DNA from: Clostridiaceae bacterium
Lineage (GTDB): Bacteria; Bacillota_A; Clostridia; Clostridiales; Clostridiaceae
Assembly: GCA_029256485.1 (NCBI GenBank)
Contig: JAQSXU010000189.1
Span: 1-6,320, forward strand
DNA length: 6,320 bases
Reading direction: 5' to 3'
A model generated the notes under the pieces. It was given only the letters and a program-made list of their open reading frames with translations. It did no database searches and was not told where the DNA came from. The position numbers and the translations under genes were made by a program. Positions within the stretch are counted from its first letter, which is position 1; every line of letters begins with the position of its first letter. Below are positions 1 to 4,419 of the stretch, one piece after another.

Positions 1-93
1 ACTTATATATGGACAAATGAAGACGAAAATTATTTGAATGTTAACTTTATAGATGGAAAATTAGAATCCAAAAGGCAATATGGTTTAAAGTAG
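1..93 (+). CDS. C-terminal end of a small DUF3862/SmpA-OmlA-like domain protein (partial)
   Basis: The reading frame is open from the first base to a TAG at 91-93 and gives 30 residues ending in DGKLESKRQYGLK. An aromatic residue and Trp near the start (YIWTN), a hydrophobic strand (LNVNFIDGKL) and a final SKxQxGLK are typical of the last two beta strands of DUF3862 or SmpA/OmlA-like domains, which in clostridia end secreted or membrane-anchored small proteins. The start, signal peptide and most of the domain lie outside the window, so the function cannot be named. No clear terminator follows the stop. The family call rests on a short tail and on memory of the family pattern. Confidence 0.5.
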   Translation, partial: TYIWTNEDENYLNVNFIDGKLESKRQYGLK

Positions 94-295
94 GAGTTAA
101 ATAATAGAATATGCCACTGGAGTTTATGCTTTGTTGTTTAGATGAGTTGTTAGAATTGTTAGAATAAATATATAAAATGTTGAGTTTATATTTATAATGG
201 TTAGCAGAATTACTATTAGATTATAATGAAGAAATACTCTAGAAGTAAGAAGAAAATGCATAATTGTCTGCTTTGCTATACTCCAATTGTCAACT
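94..295. other. AT-rich spacer with no supported gene
   Basis: This stretch lies between the stop of the partial gene and the stop of the minus-strand LytTR fragment, so the two genes converge here. The minus-strand open frame through it has no ribosome binding site and reads as low-complexity hydrophobic sequence. It does not continue the LytTR domain in any frame I could recognise. No terminator hairpin with a T tract is evident. Confidence 0.5.
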
Positions 296-466
296 TCAAA
301 TATTGCTGATACAAAAATATTTTTTGTCTTTAATCCCAATTAATTTATCTATTGGTCTATTAGAAAGGCTGTCTACAATTTGCTGTATTTCATCCGTTAT
401 TTCATCTGTATAAACGACTATATGGGGCTCTTTGGAATTAGCATCTAAAATGACTTCCACTTTCAT
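296..466 (-). pseudogene. N-terminal fragment of a LytTR-type response regulator, truncated
   Basis: The frame encodes 56 residues starting MKVEVILDANSKEP and reaching KLIGIKDKKYFCI before a TGA at 298-296. The start at 466 is chosen because AAGGAG lies 8 bases upstream; an in-frame GTG at 484 would bury that site inside the gene. The pattern (MKVEV, KEPHIVVYTDEITDEI, a helix, then a short Lys/Asp strand) resembles the N-terminal part of the roughly 145-residue clostridial LytTR proteins that lack a receiver domain. The DNA-binding LytTR half, about 90 residues, is absent, and no other frame downstream restores it. A matching promoter is intact (507-534), so a short peptide may still be made. 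A stand-alone small protein is the alternative. Confidence 0.55.
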
Positions 467-506
467 TGAATCCACTCCTTCCACTCTTTGTATTCTCTAT
501 ACTTAC

Positions 507-534
507 ATTATATTTTATATAGTAATTTAAACAA
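507..534 (-). promoter_or_regulatory. Promoter of the LytTR fragment
   Basis: On the minus strand TTGTTT (534-529) and a perfect TATAAT (512-507) are separated by 16 bases. The predicted start of transcription near 500 gives a leader of about 34 bases before the AAGGAG and the ATG at 466. This is a sigma-A type match; the -35 box is weak. Confidence 0.5.
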
Positions 535-574
535 TATGAAATAGATGAATGGTAGTTTATGATATATAAGTGGT

Positions 575-715
575 CTACAATATGAGGTAAACTAACCTTG
601 TGGTAGAAGTGCGGAAAACAGTGTAGCTTATAAGTTTTTTCTCAGCCTTTTCTTCTTCTTTTCTCTCATCTTCATACTGACCTAATCTTCTAGAAATTAA
701 AAGTGATTTTATATT
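575..715 (-). other. Open frame rich in charged residues, possible gene relic
   Basis: On the minus strand the frame is open for 46 codons between a TGA at 718-716 and a TAG at 577-575. It contains RRLGQYEDERKEEEKAEKKL, which looks like a charged coiled-coil helix. There is no start codon with a ribosome binding site. The DNA is a pyrimidine-rich run on the plus strand, so the charged residues may simply reflect base composition. No family is recognised. Confidence 0.2.
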
Positions 716-803
716 TCATCTTAGTAATCTCTGAATGTGGTATCTTATTGCACAGTTTTAACTAAATATCTTATAGTTGGGTAATGTCTATTTTGTTTTG
801 GAT

Positions 804-869
804 ATAGTTTACCTACCTATACAAGCAAAAAAATAAAATCTTAATTACTTATATAAGTAGATAAACTAT
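804..869. repeat. Inverted repeat with 13-bp arms
   Basis: The arms 804-816 and 857-869 match at 12 of 13 positions around a 40-base spacer. On the plus strand the odd pair is C against A. On the minus strand the same pair becomes U against G, so a minus-strand transcript would pair along the whole arm. A run of seven A residues (827-833; T on the minus strand) lies inside the spacer, next to a TACTTATATAAGTA palindrome. Confidence 0.5.
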
Positions 870-1150
870 TATAGTTGGTATAAAGCCTTGCCCCGCCCCA
901 TAAATACCCTTTTTATTTACTGCTAATGCAGCATTAACTTTTAACTTATAATGCTTGTCCTATAAGTTCTTATAAAAATAAAAATGTCAATGCCTACCCA
1001 GTAGAAATTATTGCCAAGCAACCGTACCGAACCTTTAATGGTAGTCCTCACCTTACATAAGCACCACTAAAAAGGGAATAGTGTTTTAATGTGCCTATAG
1101 TTGATTTTATGCATTGGCTCAACTGACCTACTGGATATTTTTATAGTTAT
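820..1150 (-). ncRNA. Candidate structured RNA, unassigned
   Basis: This block is richer in G+C than its surroundings and has no open reading frame of note. Read on the minus strand it holds nested stems. CCAGTAG (1004-998 on the plus strand) can pair with CTACTGG (1134-1128). ATAGGCAC (1098-1091) pairs with GTGCTTAT (1064-1057) using one G-U pair. Inside that lies CACTA/TAGTG with a 9-base loop. AACTTATA/TATAAGTT at 968-943 has a 10-base loop. TGCTGC/GCAGTA has an ATTA loop. At least three stems are complete only when G-U pairs on the minus strand are allowed, which favours that strand. A T-rich run at 838-827 could end the transcript. It also contains GGTGAGGACTACC and GGGGCGGGGC. I could not match it to a riboswitch class I know, and a decayed gene is possible. 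Confidence 0.35.
943..968. repeat. Perfect 8-bp stem-loop
   Basis: AACTTATA (943-950) and TATAAGTT (961-968) are perfect complements around the 10-base loop ATGCTTGTCC. It lies within the candidate RNA block. Just upstream, TAATGC-A-GCATTA (924-936) is a second symmetric sequence. Confidence 0.6.
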
Positions 1151-1170
1151 TCCAGTGCTTAGATAACTAA

Positions 1171-1264
1171 CCTATTTCTAAGGCATCTGAAAATAAATAC
1201 TAAGTCAAATATACTAGTATACTGACTAGTTAGTTATTTGAAGATGCCTAAAAAAGACAATAGG
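1171..1264. repeat. Imperfect 94-bp palindromic element
   Basis: CCTATT (1171-1176) faces AATAGG (1259-1264). Inside these, AGGCATCT (1181-1188) faces AGATGCCT (1242-1249), then AAATAA faces TTATTT, and ACTAAGTCA faces TGACTAGT with a one-base bulge. The centre is the palindrome TATACTAGTATA. Arm similarity runs through nearly the whole length, interrupted by short bulges. There is no coding frame and no T tract, so a terminator is less likely than a small non-autonomous mobile element or a folded RNA segment. Short AACTA copies lie near both ends but are offset by a base, so a target duplication is not claimed. Confidence 0.5.
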
Positions 1265-1436
1265 AAACTAGACCTTTATAGATTCTATTTTTTAAAATAT
1301 AATAAAGGCATGGTTTAAACATATTTAATTTTAAAATGAATTATATTATTGCCAGATACTTGGCTTATTTTTATAAATAAATTTTATTTAGTCACAGAGA
1401 AAATTAGAGTTAAGTGAATTACTAATCAGATATCCA

Positions 1437-1456
1437 TAGAATAAATTTTTATTCTA
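1437..1456. repeat. Perfect 8-bp hairpin
   Basis: TAGAATAA (1437-1444) and TTATTCTA (1449-1456) are perfect complements around the loop ATTT. It lies just upstream of the 84-bp palindrome. It is entirely AT-rich apart from one G-C pair, so its stability is modest. Confidence 0.5.
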
Positions 1457-1470
1457 AATCTATATATGCT

Positions 1471-1568
1471 AATTACTGTAAATGTCAAGTTCAAAATGGT
1501 TCTTTCCAAAGTTAGTTCTTCAACTAACTTTGGAAAGAACCACTTTCATATTAACATTTACAATTACT
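1471..1568. mobile_element. 84-bp palindromic MITE-like element between 7-bp direct repeats
   Basis: Bases 1478-1561 form a symmetric palindrome with two 40-base arms and a 4-base loop (CTTC, 1518-1521). The inner 21 bases of each arm (1497-1517 and 1522-1542) are perfectly complementary, and so are the outermost eight (GTAAATGT and ACATTTAC). In all, 35 of 40 positions pair. Directly outside both ends lies AATTACT (1471-1477 and 1562-1568), as expected of a target-site duplication. There is no coding capacity. The structure fits a miniature inverted-repeat element mobilised in trans. No parent transposase is visible, and a 7-bp repeat in AT-rich DNA could arise by chance. Confidence 0.55.
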
Positions 1569-1668
1569 AAATAATTACATTCGTTCAGTATGTTTTTTAT
1601 TTTAATTTTCTTGTGTTTTGTTTAAAATTTAATTTGTGTAGCAAGCAGTTGAATTAATTTTTTGAAGG

Positions 1669-1791
1669 TGTAATGCATCAGAAATTGACATTTAACAAGT
1701 AGAAGGAAAATTTGAACAGATACTAGCAGAGGGAGAGCAAGTTGAAAAAGCATATAAATTGATAAGGGGTTTAAATGACAAAAATATATAA
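1669..1791 (+). pseudogene. N-terminal remnant of a bacterial PH-domain protein
   Basis: In one frame the DNA reads NASEIDI, a stop (TAA, 1693-1695), then QVEGKFEQILAEGEQVEKAY and KLIRG. This matches the start of bacterial PH-domain (DUF1696/PF08000 type) proteins, which open with GNASExDIEEVEKEF, then ILADGEQVEKAYKLIRD. Those proteins are about 125 residues long. Here the similarity stops after LIRG, another stop follows at 1789-1791, and the beta-strand core (FVFTNKRLIL...) is missing. The expected Met-containing N-terminus is also absent. The gene is therefore dead by an internal stop and a large 3' deletion. Its junction overlaps the start of the small frame at 1775. Confidence 0.65.
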
Positions 1792-1867
1792 CATACAAAA
1801 ATTAAGGGAATTTAATTTTGCACCAGCGGATGTGTATTTTGTTGAAAAGTTGATGGATAGTAAATAG
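1775..1867 (+). CDS. Tiny reading frame, 30 residues, unassigned; frame continues past an amber stop
   Basis: ATG at 1775 is preceded by AAGGGG with a 5-base gap. The peptide begins MTKIYNIQKLREF and continues NFAPADVYFVEKLMDSK, a normal-looking soluble sequence, before TAG at 1865-1867. Past that TAG the same frame stays open for 26 more codons (hydrophobic, including SNILLLISVKHIL) to TAA at 1946-1948. It overlaps the end of the PH-domain remnant in another frame, so a deletion may have joined two genes here. I do not recognise the family. It could be a real short peptide, or the 5' end of a gene broken by an amber mutation. Confidence 0.3.
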   Translation: MTKIYNIQKLREFNFAPADVYFVEKLMDSK

Positions 1868-1892
1868 CTTGTACAAGAATATAGTAATATAC

Positions 1893-1912
1893 TTTTACTA
1901 ATTTCAGTAAAA
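1893..1912. repeat. Small perfect hairpin, 7-bp arms
   Basis: TTTTACT (1893-1899) and AGTAAAA (1906-1912) flank a 6-base loop. It lies between the two tiny reading frames at 1775 and 1968. It could be an operator or a weak transcript end; there is no T tract after it on the plus strand. Confidence 0.35.
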
Positions 1913-1967
1913 CATATTTTAAGTTTTTATAATATACATATTGAGTAAATATAAAAGGGTGATACAT

Positions 1968-2117
1968 ATGAAGAATAAGCAAATGGCCCAGGGAATATAT
2001 GAGCAGGTAATATATGAAGACATAAAAGAAAAACTTAAACCTCATAGCAGAAACTGGATGTTTCTGCTTGCTACTGTTGGTGTTATTCAGAGAAATGTTG
2101 GTGAGACCACTTTATGA
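1968..2117 (+). CDS. Small hypothetical protein, 49 residues, possibly a truncated gene start
   Basis: ATG at 1968 follows AAAGGGTG at a suitable distance. The product starts MKNKQMAQGIYEQVIYEDIK, continues EKLKPHSRNW, and has a short hydrophobic stretch MFLLATVGVI near the end before TGA at 2115-2117. The opening (GxYEQVI....KEKL) is reminiscent of the N-terminus of helicase or PLD-type proteins that begin GLYEQVINK, but the rest does not follow that pattern, so no function is assigned. The abrupt end suggests a gene start fused to unrelated DNA. Its neighbours are remnants too. Confidence 0.35.
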   Translation: MKNKQMAQGIYEQVIYEDIKEKLKPHSRNWMFLLATVGVIQRNVGETTL

Positions 2118-2357
2118 TATGAATTATGAATAAATAATTAATATATTGTAACTAATTTGTAAATATAATATATAAATAGTTAAAATCGTTTAAGAAAACG
2201 TATATAATTTTTGTTAAATTTTTAGCAAGAAATAACTTCTAGTTATTTCTAACCTTATTACTGTCAAGTGTAGCCATGAAAGGAAACATAACTGTTATAA
2301 TTAATATAATCCATCTATTGTCTTGAGATATTACTATTCTGTTAATCAATAAAAATA

Positions 2358-2386
2358 TTGACAGAATATAATTAATATAATAACAT
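2358..2386 (+). promoter_or_regulatory. Likely promoter of the OYE/QueG-like unit
   Basis: A perfect TTGACA (2358-2363) is followed 17 bases later by TAACAT (2381-2386), which matches four of six positions of the -10 consensus. An ACATATGT palindrome (2383-2390) overlaps the -10 box and contains the ATATGT half of the operator found downstream. Transcription would start near 2393, leaving a leader of about 64 bases. Confidence 0.4.
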
Positions 2387-2425
2387 ATGTAGAAAGCAAT
2401 TATTAAAAATAAATTTTACTTGTTT

Positions 2426-2441
2426 ATATGTATATACATAC
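2426..2441. promoter_or_regulatory. Putative MarR operator, first copy
   Basis: TATGTATATACATA (2427-2440) is a perfect 14-bp palindrome. With its flanks it matches the palindrome on the marR promoter (3797-3812) at 14 of 16 positions. It lies in the leader, about 15 bases upstream of the ATG at 2457, so a bound dimer would block transcription through the leader. The sharing of a symmetric site between the target unit and the regulator gene is the main evidence. Confidence 0.55.
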
Positions 2442-2456
2442 AAAGGGGCGGTTGAG

Positions 2457-2716
2457 ATGAAAGATCCAAAGAATTCACAAATATTATTCTTCAAATCGCT
2501 GCTTTGGGTACTCAAACCGTAAATAATGATAATTGAGAGAAAGCAATGTACGGTCCAAGCAAAGTGGCAGACATAGGATACAAATATACACCACAGTAAA
2601 TGACTGTGAATGATATTGTTTTTATTGAAACAGCGTTTGCAGACGCGGCATTCCGTGGTAAGAAGGCTGATTTTGATGGTGTGCAGATTCATACGGCACA
2701 TGATTTAATTTTTTAA
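2457..2716 (+). pseudogene. Remnant of an Old Yellow Enzyme (NADH:flavin oxidoreductase) gene
   Basis: An ATG at 2457 with AAAGGGGCGG upstream opens a frame that stops after 21 codons. The next frame (from about 2462) reads NIILQIAALGTQTVNN, a TGA (2534-2536), MYGPSKVADIGYKYTP, a TAA (2597-2599), MTVNDI, then AFADAAFRGKKADFDGVQIH and TAHD before the stop at 2714-2716. These are the family's QIAxxG strand, the GPS loop, the EMTxxDI helix and the GxDGVQIHxAH segment that carries the paired histidines over FMN. The family is 350 to 670 residues long. Here the first roughly 80 residues, parts of the middle and everything after the histidine pair are lost, and a frameshift and two stops are present, so no active enzyme is possible. 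The native promoter and operator appear to remain and now serve the next gene. Confidence 0.8.
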
Positions 2717-2732
2717 GAGGGAGTGATCAGGT

Positions 2733-3764
2733 ATGGAAACAATTGAACAAATGATTCAAAAAAAAGCTTACGAACTGGGCTATGAAAAATGTGGTATTAT
2801 TCCAATTAGTTTGATGAAAGGTTATGCTGAAAAATTTGAGGAACGCATGCAAAAAGTTCCGGAGTCCAGACCATTTTATCAAGGACAGCAGCGCTTAGTT
2901 AATCCGATGGAGGTATATCCATGGGCAAAATCTGTAGTAGTACTCGCAGTATCATACGGAAAATACAAGGTTCCAGAAGAGGTAAAGGGACACATTGCTA
3001 AGGCGTATTTATTTGATGTACGTGTGGATACAAATACGAAAGAATATCAAAATAATCGTGCATTAGAAAAATACATGCAGGAACTTGGTTTAAAGGTAGA
3101 AATCAATCAGAAATTTGGAGTAGTAGGAATGCGTTGGGCAGCTATGCAGGCTGAAATCGGGATTATTCGCAGAAATAATTTTTTATACACCGAGTCTGGT
3201 TCATGGGTTCATCTTGAAGCCTGGGTTACTGACCGAGAAATGGAGTTAAAAGAAACAAATAATGTTCCTCAGTGTCCTAAGGGATGTAATCGCTGCATGG
3301 CATCCTGTCCAACAAAATCTCTTTCTGATCCATATACCATGCTGCCAAATGCCTGTGTTTCTTTTCTAACAACCTTTGGTGGGCGTAATCTGCATCAGGA
3401 ACAATTAAGTAAAACCTTTGGAGACTGCATTTATGGATGCGATATTTGTCAAGATGCGTGTCCTATGAATAGGGGAAAGTGGGAAGGTGAGGAAGAATTT
3501 CCCGGACTTGCAGAATTGGCTACTGAATTAACTCCTGAAAATATTTTAAATATGGAGGAAGATTTTTATCGTGAAAAAGTTCAGCCAAAATTTTTCTATT
3601 TATCACCAGAGGAACTTTGGAAATGGAAGGTAGATGTATTAAATTATATGCGTAATAACTATATGGAAAGTTATAAGCCACTTATTATAAATGCATGTAA
3701 TAACGAAAATGAAAAAATAAGTGAAATGGCGAATTCAATTTGCAATGAACTTTGCTTACAATGA
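2733..3764 (+). CDS. QueG-like double [4Fe-4S] cluster protein
   Basis: The 343-residue product resembles epoxyqueuosine reductase (QueG), a cytosolic cobalamin and [4Fe-4S] enzyme, and its relatives. The N-terminal region (about 1-175) has the cobalamin-domain pattern, ending in a GSWVHLEAWVTDREME segment that corresponds to GSWFFLGEILTD of QueG. Two ferredoxin-like clusters follow: C181, C185, C188 and C192-P, then C208 with C232, C236, C239 and C243-P (CIYGCDICQDACP). A helical, HEAT-like tail closes the protein. Where QueG has its catalytic Asp just before PVLE, my by-eye alignment finds Lys127/Phe128, so queuosine activity is doubtful. It begins 16 bases after the OYE remnant, with GGGAG 9 bases before the ATG, in the same transcript. 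Similar genes often sit with OYE or redox genes. Substrate unknown. Confidence 0.75.
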   Translation: METIEQMIQKKAYELGYEKCGIIPISLMKGYAEKFEERMQKVPESRPFYQGQQRLVNPMEVYPWAKSVVVLAVSYGKYKVPEEVKGHIAKAYLFDVRVDTNTKEYQNNRALEKYMQELGLKVEINQKFGVVGMRWAAMQAEIGIIRRNNFLYTESGSWVHLEAWVTDREMELKETNNVPQCPKGCNRCMASCPTKSLSDPYTMLPNACVSFLTTFGGRNLHQEQLSKTFGDCIYGCDICQDACPMNRGKWEGEEEFPGLAELATELTPENILNMEEDFYREKVQPKFFYLSPEELWKWKVDVLNYMRNNYMESYKPLIINACNNENEKISEMANSICNELCLQ

Positions 3765-3768
3765 TTCC

Positions 3769-3798
3769 TTGACAATAAGATAATCTGCGACTTATTAT
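3769..3798 (+). promoter_or_regulatory. marR promoter
   Basis: TTGACA (3769-3774, perfect) and TATTAT (3793-3798, five of six) are separated by 18 bases. The -35 box starts 4 bases after the stop of the QueG-like gene, so marR can be transcribed independently. The operator palindrome overlaps the end of the -10 box. Confidence 0.65.
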
Positions 3799-3812
3799 AT
3801 GTATGTACATAT
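3797..3812. promoter_or_regulatory. Putative MarR operator, second copy (autoregulation)
   Basis: ATATGTA (3797-3803) and TACATAT (3806-3812) are perfect inverted 7-bp arms around a 2-bp spacer. The site covers the end of the -10 box and the expected transcription start, the usual place for repression. It nearly repeats the site at 2426-2441. Confidence 0.6.
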
Positions 3813-3829
3813 GATGGGAGGAATTTTAT

Positions 3830-4267
3830 ATGAATACTCAGAGTAGTAAAAAAAACTTAGGAGTTTGTGCCTGCAGAAATTTAAGGAGGACATCAAGGGT
3901 GGTGACTCAATACTTTGACAAAGCATTTCAGCCAGTAGGACTGCGTGCAACGCAATTTTCTTTGTTAGCTGACATTTCATATCGAGATAGCAGTACAGTA
4001 GGTGAGTTGGCTGATGCTCTATTGATGGATCAAACAACTGTAACTCGCAATGTTGAAATTTTAAGAAAAAACGGGCTTATAGATGTAAGGATAGGTGACG
4101 ATGATTCCAGAAAAAGGTGCATTAAGATAACGGAAAGTGGAACTGCTAAACTTATAGAAGCTATACCTTCATGGGAAAAAGCTCAGCAGCATATTGAAAA
4201 GGAAATTGGTAAGGAAAGATATGAGGAATTTTTAGACACATTATCTAAGATACAAAGCATTATATAA
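3830..4267 (+). CDS. MarR-family transcriptional regulator
   Basis: The 145-residue product is a full-length MarR-type winged-helix repressor that would act as a dimer on DNA. After a short N-terminal tail, helix 1 carries CACRNLRRTSRVVTQYFD (C13 and C15), then GLRATQFSLL. The recognition region MDQTTVTRNVEILRKNGLI spans residues 66-84. The wing has the family signature D(90-92)SRKRCIKIT, with C97. The last 40 residues form the dimerisation helix. GGGAGG lies 8 bases before the ATG. It has its own promoter with a symmetric site at the start point, and a matching site before the OYE/QueG-like unit, so it probably represses both. The Cys-X-Cys near the N-terminus could sense oxidants or electrophiles; this is inference. 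The stop codon lies at the edge of the 154-bp palindrome. Confidence 0.88.
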   Translation: MNTQSSKKNLGVCACRNLRRTSRVVTQYFDKAFQPVGLRATQFSLLADISYRDSSTVGELADALLMDQTTVTRNVEILRKNGLIDVRIGDDDSRKRCIKITESGTAKLIEAIPSWEKAQQHIEKEIGKERYEEFLDTLSKIQSII

Positions 4268-4419
4268 AATGATGCTTTGAATTTCATATAATATTAAAAA
4301 TAAATCAGTTATAATCGAATCCGTGACAAGAGCAAAATTTTACATATGTTTTGCTTTGTCAAGGTTTTAATTATATTGGAAATTGTATAATTAATATAAT
4401 ATAAACAAAGCATCATTTT
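4266..4419. repeat. 154-bp palindromic element between convergent genes
   Basis: The 14-bp arms AAAATGATGCTTTG (4266-4279) and CAAAGCATCATTTT (4406-4419) are perfect complements. The two 64-base halves (4266-4329 and 4356-4419) pair at about 44 of 64 positions without gaps. The core is a strong hairpin: TGACAA-AGCAAAA (4324-4337, one bulged G) against TTTTGCTTTGTCA (4349-4361), with an 11-base loop. The marR stop (4265-4267) and the aat-fragment stop (4413-4415) both fall in the arms. A further ACAAAGCAT copy at 4252-4260 repeats the one at 4405-4413. It may act as a two-way terminator or be an old non-autonomous insertion. Confidence 0.6.

Larger units (their letters stand above)
2118..2456. 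promoter_or_regulatory. Regulatory spacer upstream of the OYE/QueG-like unit
   Basis: No gene is seen here. It holds a perfect 10-bp hairpin (AGAAATAACT 2228-2237, AGTTATTTCT 2241-2250). It has two exact copies of TATAATTAATATAAT (2296-2310, 2367-2381), which occurs a third time at 4386-4400. The 7-bp inverted repeat ATTCTGT/ACAGAAT (2338-2344 approximately, and 2361-2367) surrounds a consensus -35 box. The best promoter is TTGACA (2358-2363) with a 17-base gap to TAACAT (2381-2386). The MarR-type palindrome at 2426-2441 lies downstream of it. Confidence 0.45.

Noticed and set aside
124..339. Minus-strand open frame of 71 codons, as a continuation of the LytTR gene by frameshift
   Set aside because: It starts at a TTG without a ribosome binding site, is a low-complexity hydrophobic sequence, and shows none of the strands expected after the LytTR N-terminus.
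970..1050. Minus-strand NNFYWVGIDIF as the start of an IS110-type transposase
   Set aside because: Only a few residues resemble the family; a stop follows soon after and no further transposase motif appears.
840..1150. Magnesium (M-box) riboswitch or T-box leader
   Set aside because: GGTGAGG (minus strand) and GCTTGTCCTAT (plus strand) recall the M-box but lie on opposite strands, and the rest of the consensus is missing. No T-box antiterminator sequence is present.
1812..2045. Minus-strand open frame of 77 codons
   Set aside because: It is antisense to two plus-strand frames with ribosome binding sites, and its product is a low-complexity Tyr/Leu/Ile string.
2372..2701. Minus-strand open frame of 109 codons
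   Set aside because: It lies antisense to the OYE remnant, whose plus-strand translation matches a known family; the minus product is Cys- and Tyr-rich noise.
3795..4037. Minus-strand open frame of 80 codons
   Set aside because: It is antisense to the clear marR gene and its promoter.
4252..4413. ACAAAGCAT direct copies as a target-site duplication of the 154-bp element
   Set aside because: The right copy is part of the inverted arm itself, so it cannot be a simple flanking duplication; the sequence between the copies has no terminal inverted repeats.
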